From Bacteroidales bacterium UBA3709 (lineage in GTDB: Bacteria; Bacteroidota; Bacteroidia; Bacteroidales; UBA932), in the NCBI GenBank assembly GCA_002372015.1, contig DFIA01000075.1:1-13171 (forward strand): 13,171 nt of DNA. Direction: 5' to 3'. This document shows, one piece after another, positions 5,132 through 12,408 of the stretch. Every line of letters starts with the position of its first letter. The first letter of the stretch is position 1. A program made the position numbers and the translations under genes. The notes below the pieces were generated by a model that saw only the letters and a program-made list of their open reading frames with translations, ran no database searches and was not told the origin of the DNA.

Positions 5132-7186
5132 ATGACACAAACAAAAGGTAAAATCGGAGTAACAACAGAAAATATATTTCCTGTTATTAAAAAATTCCTA
5201 TACTCAGATCACGAAATATTTCTTAGAGAATTGGTTGCCAATGCAGTAGATGCAACACAAAAACTCAAGGCCATTGCCGGCAAAGGCGAATTTAAGGGCG
5301 AGCTTGGCAATACCACTATTTATATAGAAGCAGACGAGAAAAAACATATCCTATCCATAACAGACCGTGGTATTGGTATGACTGCAGAAGAAATAGATAA
5401 ATATATCAACCAAATTGCATTTTCTTCGGCAGGCGAGTTCTTAGAAAAGTATAAAGACCAGTTAGATAGTATCATAGGACACTTTGGCCTTGGCTTTTAC
5501 TCCGCCTTTATGGTATCTAAAAAAGTGGAGATAGAATCTCTGTCTTATAAAGATGGCAGCAAGGCCGTAAAGTGGAGCTGCAACGGAAGTCCCGAGTTCA
5601 GCATGCAGGAATGTAAGAAACAAGACCGTGGCACTAAAATTACCCTTTATCTCGACGATGATTCTAAAGAGTTTGCTGCAAAGCAAAAAATTGAAGAACT
5701 CCTAAACAAATACTGCAAGTTTATGCCGGTTAAAATAGCCTTTGGTAAGGAAACCGAATGGAAAGACGGCAAAACTGTAGAAACCGATAAAGATAAGATT
5801 ATCAACGACTCCGAACCTCTTTGGGCAAAAACTCCAAGCGATATAAAAGACGAAGACTATCTGAATTTTTATCGCAAACTCTACCCTATGAAAGAAGATC
5901 CGCTGTTTTGGATACACCTAAATGTAGATTATCCGTTTAACCTCACCGGTATCTTATACTTTCCCAAGATAAAAGACCGTATGGATGTTTCTAAAAACCG
6001 GATACAACTATACTGCAACCAGATGTTTGTTACAGATTCTGTAGAAAACATCGTACCGGAATTTTTAACATTGCTCTACGGAGTTATCGACTCACCAGAC
6101 ATACCGCTCAATGTCTCAAGAAGTTATCTTCAGGCAGACTCCAACGTAAAAAAGATTTCCACTTACATCACCAAAAAAGTTGCAGACCGCTTAGAAGAAA
6201 TAGCAAAAGAAAAGAAAGAAGAATTTGAGAGTAAATGGGATAACCTTAAACTCTTCATAGAATATGGAATGCTTACCGATGAAAAATTCTGCGAAAGAGC
6301 AATGAAATTTGCCTTGTTCAAAACTACAGAAGGTAAGTATCTGAACTATGCCGACTTTGAAAAACTTATTGAAAAAGAACAGAAAGATAAAGATAAAAAA
6401 GTAGTGTATCTCTATGCAACAGATGCAGTAGCACAATATCAATGGATTACTGCAGCTAAAGATAAAGGCTATCATGTACTTCTGATGGATAGCCAGTTAG
6501 ATGCGCACTTTGTTAATCTTCTGGAGAGCAAAATCAAAGACAGTAAGTTTGCCAGAGTAGATTCAGACAGTATTGAGAATCTCATTCCTAAACAAGAGTC
6601 TAAGAAACCGAAAATGCAAGAAGGAGAAGAACTCGATCTTGAGTGCGCTTTTGCTGCGGTTCTTCCACAAGAGGGCAGATACAATCTTGTTGCTGAGAAT
6701 ATGGGGGAAACAGCTGCTCCTATGCTAATTACACAAAATGAATTTATGAGACGCTATAAAGAAATGAGTGCTCTCGGCGGAGGACTCAACTTCTATGGAG
6801 AGATGCCTGATTCTTACACAATCAAACTCAACATGGAAAATCCGCTTGTAAAGAAAATAGTGCAAGAAAAAGACATGGCTACATCTGAAAAGAATAAAGA
6901 TCTGATGGCCCAGATAGCCAACGCGCAGGATGCTATTGCACTAATCAACAAAGATAAAGAGGGTAAAAAGGATGAGGATATCCCTCAGGAAATGAAGGAT
7001 AAAGAGGAAAAACTCAACTCTACCATCAATAGCCTAAGAGAAGAAAAGAGAGAGCTTATGAGAAAGTTTGGACGGGAAAATACACTGCTAAAGCAAATCA
7101 CAGACCTTGCCCTACTCTCCAACGGTATGCTTAAAGGCAAACAGCTTTCAGAATTTGTATCAAGAAGCCTCAACCTATTGCAATAG
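5132..7186 (+). CDS. htpG: Molecular chaperone HtpG (Hsp90 family)
   Basis: A 684-residue cytosolic ATP-dependent chaperone that acts as a homodimer on client proteins. The N-terminal GHKL ATPase domain shows E33 and N37 in the FLRELVANAVDAT helix (catalytic base and Mg2+ ligand), DRGIG at 78-82 (D78 contacts adenine) and the lid/nucleotide motif GHFGLGFYSAF at 116-126. The middle domain contains LYCNQMFVTDS and the arginine-bearing PLNVSRSYLQ that contacts ATP gamma-phosphate. The C-terminal dimerisation domain includes a highly charged, probably coiled-coil stretch at about 604-645. The usual bacterial SNASDA is ANAVDA here; I recall the Val-Asp-Ala-Thr form from Bacteroidales HtpG, so only the first Ala looks unusual. 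The C-terminus has no MEEVD, as expected in bacteria. Start is the ATG at 5132, in line with family length. It is convergent with the next gene. Confidence 0.97.
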   Translation: MTQTKGKIGVTTENIFPVIKKFLYSDHEIFLRELVANAVDATQKLKAIAGKGEFKGELGNTTIYIEADEKKHILSITDRGIGMTAEEIDKYINQIAFSSAGEFLEKYKDQLDSIIGHFGLGFYSAFMVSKKVEIESLSYKDGSKAVKWSCNGSPEFSMQECKKQDRGTKITLYLDDDSKEFAAKQKIEELLNKYCKFMPVKIAFGKETEWKDGKTVETDKDKIINDSEPLWAKTPSDIKDEDYLNFYRKLYPMKEDPLFWIHLNVDYPFNLTGILYFPKIKDRMDVSKNRIQLYCNQMFVTDSVENIVPEFLTLLYGVIDSPDIPLNVSRSYLQADSNVKKISTYITKKVADRLEEIAKEKKEEFESKWDNLKLFIEYGMLTDEKFCERAMKFALFKTTEGKYLNYADFEKLIEKEQKDKDKKVVYLYATDAVAQYQWITAAKDKGYHVLLMDSQLDAHFVNLLESKIKDSKFARVDSDSIENLIPKQESKKPKMQEGEELDLECAFAAVLPQEGRYNLVAENMGETAAPMLITQNEFMRRYKEMSALGGGLNFYGEMPDSYTIKLNMENPLVKKIVQEKDMATSEKNKDLMAQIANAQDAIALINKDKEGKKDEDIPQEMKDKEEKLNSTINSLREEKRELMRKFGRENTLLKQITDLALLSNGMLKGKQLSEFVSRSLNLLQ

Positions 7187-7194
7187 CACCACAA

Positions 7195-7234
7195 CTGCGG
7201 GCATGACTACTGAATTATTTAGGCATGTCCGCAG
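7195..7234. terminator. Candidate shared hairpin between convergent htpG and a secreted-protein gene
   Basis: CTGCGGGCATG (7195-7205) pairs with CATGTCCGCAG (7224-7234) as an 11-bp stem with one G-T wobble and an 18-nt loop. It starts 8 bp after the htpG stop and covers the stop codon of the opposing gene (7215-7217). GC content is high for this window. Neither side has a clean run of T, so it may act as a weak bidirectional terminator or as a 3'-end stabilising structure rather than a canonical intrinsic terminator. Confidence 0.5.
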
Positions 7235-7973
7235 ATTCTTTAAAGCGTAGGCCATTCCAAGTAAGTTCCTTTTTTATTACCTCCTTTGGCGACCATATTT
7301 CCACAATGATATTTTTCCCTTTCTGGGGAAGTTTATATAACAAAACCGGACGGTTTTCTAAGTATTCTTCATACTCCTGTTGGCTCATAGTTTTACGTAC
7401 GCCATTATTTTCTACAAACCAATTATCGCCATCAAAACCATGCGTTACTCCATCGTAAGCTGTTGTAACGGCAGCTCCCACTGATGCAGCAGGAATATAC
7501 TGCAAACGGCGTGTAGAATTTTCATACAGGGCAAACGAAATCCCTGTATATTGGCCTTCTATAGGCTTATCGTCTATGTAAAGATTGTTTGAAAAAGCTA
7601 TCAGCCTATGTTTGCCATCTGCACAATTCCAGTAGCACATCTCGGTAACAGAAAGATATTTGTCTGCCGGATCAGCTACAGACTCAAATTTTACATAACC
7701 GTTTTTTACATCTACCAATATCTTGCAGGCTTCTTTCTGAGGCTTTTGGGCGAGATAACTTTGCCACATATCATTCAGACTGCCCGTAAGTTCATCTTCC
7801 GGCTCATGTAAATAATGATTTACAAAGTCTATAATAGTTGGTTTCTGGCCTTTAATTTTTACAATTTCGATGTAGCTATCTTTATCAAATTTAGGATAAA
7901 CGCTCTGAGCCGATAAATAAAAGGGAAACAATAGTATAAGCACTAATAAAGAAAGAAAAATATTAAATCGCAT
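7215..7973 (-). CDS. Unrecognised secreted protein (252 aa)
   Basis: I do not recognise this family. The first 22 residues are a clear signal peptide (basic MRFN, then a long hydrophobic run, ending LSA) with likely cleavage before QSVYP; there is no lipobox Cys. The mature protein of about 230 residues mixes polar helical sequence (48-80) with beta-rich sequence (82-165). Three cysteines lie at 83, 113 and 117, the last two in a CYWNC motif, so a disulphide is possible in the periplasm. Near the C-terminus, KNIIVEIWSP...KKELTWNGLRF looks like a strand-rich domain ending. The gene lies 61 bp downstream of another secreted orphan on the same strand. No promoter is obvious in that AT-rich gap, so it may be the last gene of the operon. 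It could be periplasmic or outer-membrane associated. Confidence 0.8.
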   Translation of the reverse strand: MRFNIFLSLLVLILLFPFYLSAQSVYPKFDKDSYIEIVKIKGQKPTIIDFVNHYLHEPEDELTGSLNDMWQSYLAQKPQKEACKILVDVKNGYVKFESVADPADKYLSVTEMCYWNCADGKHRLIAFSNNLYIDDKPIEGQYTGISFALYENSTRRLQYIPAASVGAAVTTAYDGVTHGFDGDNWFVENNGVRKTMSQQEYEEYLENRPVLLYKLPQKGKNIIVEIWSPKEVIKKELTWNGLRFKESADMPK

Positions 7974-8034
7974 AACACGTTTATTTTTACAGATTTGACA
8001 TTAATTTTATCTATAAAACACTGTAATGTTATCT

Positions 8035-9252
8035 TTAATTAGACATTGCAAAACTAAGATACTCTACCCACTTTTCAGAGAGCTTGCCAGAAGCCTCCGA
8101 TTCTATAAGTAACTTGCCATTTCGGTCGTACTCTTTCCAAATACCTTCGGTTTCGCAATTTCTTATAGAGCCCTCAAAACTTATGATATACTGAGAGGTA
8201 TTATTGTCTTTACGGCAACTATACATATAGTGAGAGGTAATTTTTGTTTTGCTGTCATAATGCATAGTTATAAGTTTATCATTAGTTGGACAATAGGTCA
8301 AATAGCCCTTATATTTTACAATGCTATATGAAGGTAAATTATAAAACTTACCATCCGATGGAGCAAAAATATAGCATAAACCGTCATCTGCATTTTGTAC
8401 AAGATCTTTATAACCATCTTGGTTTATATCAATATACAAAGGAGCATCCGATACATTAAATTTAAGTGTCTGGATAAGTGCCCCGTTTGGTTTTGCCACT
8501 CTGATAGTTGAACCGGAGGCAGACTGCTTGAAGGTAAGCACAGGAGCTGTCTTATCCCACCAACTGCGTTCTTCTTGGTAAATAGCATTGTTTCTAACTT
8601 CTTCACTGCCACCAGTTACGCTACGATAATAATTACTCCAGCCTTTGGCATGATATTTTTCGCTTGGGATAAACTGCCCTACTCCTTGGTCTAAATCTCC
8701 CGACTCAGGAATGCGCCATGCTCCCCAATTTGCAATTTTCTTAACCTTAGTCTTATCTGAAACCCAGACCCCTACATACTGGCTGTTGCAATAACCATCA
8801 GCAGCCTGCATTGTGTTCTCTAACGCCGGTTTACCTTCATCTATCCAAATATCAAAGGTAGCTTTTCCAGAAAATGTACCCGTGCCAACACCGGCAGTCT
8901 CTCTAAAATTATAGGATGCCGTGAGCAAATATACCGGATGATCTGCTTCAAAATCTTCCGAATCCAGCCCTTCAATAGCGGTAATCTTTATTGTACCCTC
9001 AAAAGGACATACATTACCAGCGGCATTGGAAGCCCCCTTTACCTTGTATGTATCTGAACTCATTTTTGTTACTGACTCATAATAAATCTGCAACCTCTTA
9101 AATTCCTTACCTAAAATACCTAAGGAAAAAGGCGAGTCGGCTTTTAATACATCAGAAAAATCATACTTTGAAATTTGCAGGTCTGTATTGTTCTGGGCTA
9201 ACAATGCAAGATTGCAAAAAAGCAGCAGAAAAATTGCAGTAATTCGTTTCAT
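8035..9252 (-). CDS. Unrecognised secreted protein with a DxNxDGxxD calcium-type loop (405 aa)
   Basis: A 405-residue exported protein. Residues 1-19 are a signal peptide with likely cleavage after LLA, before Q20. The N-terminal half (about 60-210) is beta-rich, with GTGTFSGKATFDIWIDEG at 122-139 and a Trp/Gly-rich stretch (WGAWRIPESGDLDQGVGQF, 176-194). Residues 272-284 (LYIDINQDGYKDL) place Asp/Asn at 275, 277, 279 and 283, the pattern of calcium-binding loops in FG-GAP/VCBS and XAC2610-like proteins. The segment after it (CYIFAPSDGKFYN) fits the same comparison. Near the end, TEGIWKEYDRNGKLLIE resembles a single MORN-like strand pair. No catalytic motif is visible. It is 22 bp downstream of the EamA transporter gene, so almost certainly co-transcribed with it, and it precedes the other secreted orphan. 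Function is unknown; the domain comparisons are from memory. Confidence 0.8.
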   Translation of the reverse strand: MKRITAIFLLLFCNLALLAQNNTDLQISKYDFSDVLKADSPFSLGILGKEFKRLQIYYESVTKMSSDTYKVKGASNAAGNVCPFEGTIKITAIEGLDSEDFEADHPVYLLTASYNFRETAGVGTGTFSGKATFDIWIDEGKPALENTMQAADGYCNSQYVGVWVSDKTKVKKIANWGAWRIPESGDLDQGVGQFIPSEKYHAKGWSNYYRSVTGGSEEVRNNAIYQEERSWWDKTAPVLTFKQSASGSTIRVAKPNGALIQTLKFNVSDAPLYIDINQDGYKDLVQNADDGLCYIFAPSDGKFYNLPSYSIVKYKGYLTYCPTNDKLITMHYDSKTKITSHYMYSCRKDNNTSQYIISFEGSIRNCETEGIWKEYDRNGKLLIESEASGKLSEKWVEYLSFAMSN

Positions 9253-9274
9253 AGTATAAGCATTTATTTTAAGG

Positions 9275-10186
9275 TTATATACGTTTAGTTTTCACATCTT
9301 TCACAAGTTGTACAATAATAACACCAATAATGGTCAGAAGCATTCCCGCTATTTTTAGTGGAGTAAAACTTTCCTGCCCCGGATATAGAAAATAGGCTGC
9401 AATAGCAGAAACAAGCGGGATTAAAGCCGAAAAAATACTAACCCTTGTAACTCCAAGTTTGCCTGTACAATAGGCCCATAAGCCAAAGCACATACAAGAG
9501 CAAAGAATAGCAAGAGCCAATATCTTGGATTGCACATCGTACGACATAAATTGGGCATCAATACCCCTGACTCCAAACAACAGAAACAAAGGTAAAAACA
9601 GCACTGCACCAAAAGAAAACTGATAGGTTACTATGGTATATGCGCTATATTTCTTTATCATTTCACGCGTTACATAACTATAGATCAATGCACCGCCAAC
9701 TGCAAAAAACAACAACAGAAGAATACCCTTCAGGTGTGAGCTTCCCATCCCTCCTTTTTCCATTACAAATAAAACTATACCTATCAAGGAAAGAAGACAC
9801 CCCAAAACTTTTGGCAGAGTAAGCTTAAACTTGTACAAAAGCCTGTCAACAACTGTGCAAAACAAAGGAATTGTGGCAATTATTATTGCTGCCATAACTC
9901 CCGAAGTATATTTAATTCCAAAATTTTCTCCTAAAAAATAAATGAAAGGCTCGCCAAAAGCCAAGAGAAACATCCAGTTGAAATCTTTTTTGTGCACCTT
10001 CTGTACACCTCCCGTAACCAGCCCTGCCAGCCATAATATTACAGCCGCTATAAGCATTCTTTCAAAGATAAATGCAAATATTTCTATATTATTCTTAATC
10101 AGATAGTCTTCCCATATAAATGAGAACCCCCACGCAGTTATGGCTATTAAGGCAAATATATAGGCTTTAAAATTATTAGGTTTCAT
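9275..10186 (-). CDS. EamA/DMT-family inner-membrane transporter
   Basis: A 303-residue, very hydrophobic protein with about ten predicted transmembrane helices arranged as two homologous EamA units (about 7-140 and 153-293). The first begins AYIFALIAITAWGFSFIWE and contains the typical GIKYTSGVMAAIIIATIPLFCTVVDRL segment. The second contains GVTRVSIFSALIPLVSAIAAYFL, the usual EamA helix-nine/ten signature. This is the drug/metabolite transporter superfamily, whose members usually export small metabolites or amino acids; the substrate cannot be read from sequence. Its ATG overlaps the dihydroorotase stop as TAATG, indicating translational coupling. The basic tail (KDVKTKRI) fits a cytoplasmic C-terminus. 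Family call is strong, substrate unknown. Confidence 0.92.
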   Translation of the reverse strand: MKPNNFKAYIFALIAITAWGFSFIWEDYLIKNNIEIFAFIFERMLIAAVILWLAGLVTGGVQKVHKKDFNWMFLLAFGEPFIYFLGENFGIKYTSGVMAAIIIATIPLFCTVVDRLLYKFKLTLPKVLGCLLSLIGIVLFVMEKGGMGSSHLKGILLLLFFAVGGALIYSYVTREMIKKYSAYTIVTYQFSFGAVLFLPLFLLFGVRGIDAQFMSYDVQSKILALAILCSCMCFGLWAYCTGKLGVTRVSIFSALIPLVSAIAAYFLYPGQESFTPLKIAGMLLTIIGVIIVQLVKDVKTKRI

Positions 10187-11628
10187 TATCTGTCAAATTT
10201 AAGGCGACGGCTGCACCGATTACCTGTTATTGCTCCATCTTTAACCACCAGACAGCCATTAACAATCGTATGAACTACCGAAACAGGAAAAGAAGATAGC
10301 TGTTCATCTTTATTATCATTACGATGGTAAATAATATTCCTTTCTGAGAATGGACTCCATCTGCACATAGAACGTGGCAAAGAGTTATTTACCTGATTCT
10401 CTATATCTACCACCACAATATCAGCAAAATACCCGCTTCTGATAAAGCCTCGTTTCTCCAGTGCATAGCAACGTGCCGGAGAATGACTCATCTTGTCTGC
10501 CACTTCTGTAAGCGTAAACTCTCCGTACTTAGCCATGGTAAGCATCATCTGCAAAGAATACTGCACAAGCGGAATACCCGATGGCGACTCAAGATACGGG
10601 CGCAGTTTTTCTGAAACAAGGTGCGGTGCATGATCGCTACCTACCGTCTGCAACACGTTTTCTCTTAGAGCCTTACGCAAACACATCATATCCTCGGCAG
10701 ATTTAATAGATGGATTACATTTTATAAGATTGCCATACTTTATATAGTCCTCCGAACAAAACCACAAATATGAGGCACATACCTCACCGGTTATCATAGC
10801 CCTACGGTCTTTATTCAACCGCCTCCACATTGGCGGATTCTTTACACCGGCAAGCAACTGCACTTCTTCTTTAGTAGAAACATGAAGAATGTGAAGCCTG
10901 GCTTTATACTTCTGAGCAAGCAACACTGCTTTCTGAGAACTTTTCAAACAGGCAGCACGGCTACGTATCATTGAGTGCATCTGAGGCGGAATTTCTGACC
11001 CATATTTTGCCTCGGCCTTTTTTAGGTTAGCTATAATCTCCTGATTGTCTTCACAATGAGCAGCTATAAGGGTTGGAGAATATTTAAAAACATCTTCCAC
11101 GGCCCTATCGTCATCTACCATTAAATTACCAGTAGAGGCACCCATAAAAAGCTTTACGCCACAAATATCTTTGCAGCGCATACGCTTAATTTCCTGTATA
11201 TTACTGTTGCCGGCTCCAAGATAAAAGGAATAGTTGGCATACGAAGACATTTCTGCGCTGGCAAATTTATCTTCAAGTAATGAGAGGGTTATAGCCGGTG
11301 GAGTATTGTTGGGCATATCCATAAAAGAAGTTATCCCCCCAAGTACTGCTGCCCTACTTTCACTCTCTATATTACCTTTCCAGCCATCGCCCGGTTCTCT
11401 AAAATGCACATGTGTGTCTATAACGCCCGGAAGGATATACTTTCCACTTACATCCAGAACCTCCATTTGAGTAGCTATCTGCTGTATAGAGTATTCGTAT
11501 AGCTCTTCTGTTTTATAATCACTCTGCCTTATAATCTGCTCTATATATTCTCCAGATATAACAATACTGCCCTTAAAGGTCTCTCCTTCATTAACAATAG
11601 TTGCGTTCTTTAGCAGGAGGTTTTTCAT
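10186..11628 (-). CDS. pyrC: Dihydroorotase, class I amidohydrolase
   Basis: A 480-residue zinc enzyme catalysing reversible cyclisation of carbamoyl-aspartate to dihydroorotate, step three of de novo pyrimidine synthesis. Metal site residues: H73 and H75 in DTHVHFREPG, K159 (the carboxylated lysine) in GVKLFMGAS, H191 in AAHCEDN, H249 in LHVST and D332 in GSDHAPH. Substrate contacts include R77 and N305 (KCNPSIK). All are present, so it should be active rather than a dihydroorotase-like homologue. It is roughly 30 residues longer than the ~450 I expect. The extra residues fall around 33-55, before the first metal motif, and around 429-447 (NIIYHRNDNKDEQLSSFP), plus a basic tail. It starts 1 bp after the mannosyltransferase stop and is coupled by TAATG to the transporter. 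An allantoinase or hydantoinase reading is less likely given SDHAPH and the NPSIK motif. Confidence 0.93.
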   Translation of the reverse strand: MKNLLLKNATIVNEGETFKGSIVISGEYIEQIIRQSDYKTEELYEYSIQQIATQMEVLDVSGKYILPGVIDTHVHFREPGDGWKGNIESESRAAVLGGITSFMDMPNNTPPAITLSLLEDKFASAEMSSYANYSFYLGAGNSNIQEIKRMRCKDICGVKLFMGASTGNLMVDDDRAVEDVFKYSPTLIAAHCEDNQEIIANLKKAEAKYGSEIPPQMHSMIRSRAACLKSSQKAVLLAQKYKARLHILHVSTKEEVQLLAGVKNPPMWRRLNKDRRAMITGEVCASYLWFCSEDYIKYGNLIKCNPSIKSAEDMMCLRKALRENVLQTVGSDHAPHLVSEKLRPYLESPSGIPLVQYSLQMMLTMAKYGEFTLTEVADKMSHSPARCYALEKRGFIRSGYFADIVVVDIENQVNNSLPRSMCRWSPFSERNIIYHRNDNKDEQLSSFPVSVVHTIVNGCLVVKDGAITGNRCSRRLKFDR

Positions 11629-11629
11629 A

Positions 11630-12358
11630 CTACTTAGTTCTTGGTTTTATTTTTCTGAATCGCATTGCTATTACTCCCCAAAAAGCCTCTCCAAATATAC
11701 CTGAACTCATCTTAGATGTCCCCTCTTTACGATCTTCAAATATGATAGGCACCTCTTTTAGCTTAAAACCTAACTTGTGGGCAGAATACTTCATTTCTAT
11801 CTGAAAACCATATCCCTTCATCTTTACCTTATCTAAATCTATGGTACTCAAAACTTTATTCGTATAACACACAAAGCCTGCAGTGCAATCATAAACCTTC
11901 ATCCCCAACACCTTTCTGGCATAATAAGAAGCATAATAAGACATTACCACCCTGCCTATAGGCCAATTGATAACACTCACACCATGGCTGTAGCGCGAAC
12001 CTATTGCCACATCAGCCCCTCCTTCTTTGCACGCCGAATATAGGCGCAATAAGTCATCGGGGTTGTGGGAGAAATCTGCGTCCATTTCAAACACATACTT
12101 GTACTCTCTCTCTAAAGCCCATTTGAATGCCAAGATATATGCTGTACCAAGCCCCTGTTTTCCACTTCTTTCCAACAAGAAAATACGTCCGTCAAACTCT
12201 TTCTGAAGGCGCTTAACAATATCAGCCGTTCCATCTGCAGAGGCATCATCTACTACCAAAAGATTAAATTCTCCCTCTAAAGACATAACCTTACGGGCTA
12301 TGTTCTCTATATTCTCCTTTTCGTTGTATGTTGGTATAACTACAAGTTTGTCAGCCAT
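11630..12358 (-). CDS. Polyprenol-phosphate mannosyltransferase (DPM1-like, GT2 family)
   Basis: A 242-residue GT-A fold glycosyltransferase resembling dolichol-phosphate mannose synthase. It would transfer a sugar, probably mannose from GDP-mannose, to a polyprenyl phosphate carrier on the cytoplasmic face of the inner membrane. Motifs: VIPTYNEKENI at 7-17, VDDASADGT at 36-44, the metal-binding EMDADFSHNP with DAD at 93-95, and IGSRYSHG at 119-126. A YGFQIEMKY...VPIIFEDRKEGTSKM block near 184-216 is also characteristic. There is no C-terminal transmembrane segment, so it is the soluble, peripheral type. It lies 50 bp downstream of tex and 1 bp upstream of the dihydroorotase gene. Its product would feed lipid-linked glycan or glycoprotein synthesis. 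Donor specificity is inferred from family resemblance. Confidence 0.9.
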   Translation of the reverse strand: MADKLVVIPTYNEKENIENIARKVMSLEGEFNLLVVDDASADGTADIVKRLQKEFDGRIFLLERSGKQGLGTAYILAFKWALEREYKYVFEMDADFSHNPDDLLRLYSACKEGGADVAIGSRYSHGVSVINWPIGRVVMSYYASYYARKVLGMKVYDCTAGFVCYTNKVLSTIDLDKVKMKGYGFQIEMKYSAHKLGFKLKEVPIIFEDRKEGTSKMSSGIFGEAFWGVIAMRFRKIKPRTK

Positions 12359-12408
12359 ACTCGATTTATTTATACGTGCGGTAAATATAGTGAGATTTGT
12401 GCCATATT

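Noticed and set aside
7974..8034. The 61-bp gap between the two secreted-protein genes as a promoter or terminator
   Set aside because: It is AT-rich with only a short imperfect AACA/TGTT inverted repeat; no TAnnTTTG box and no stem followed by a T-tract.
12382..12389. TATATTTA (minus strand) as a -7 box for the mannosyltransferase operon
   Set aside because: It matches seven of eight consensus positions, but there is no TTG about 20 nt upstream; the nearest is 28 nt away. In AT-rich DNA this is too weak to call.
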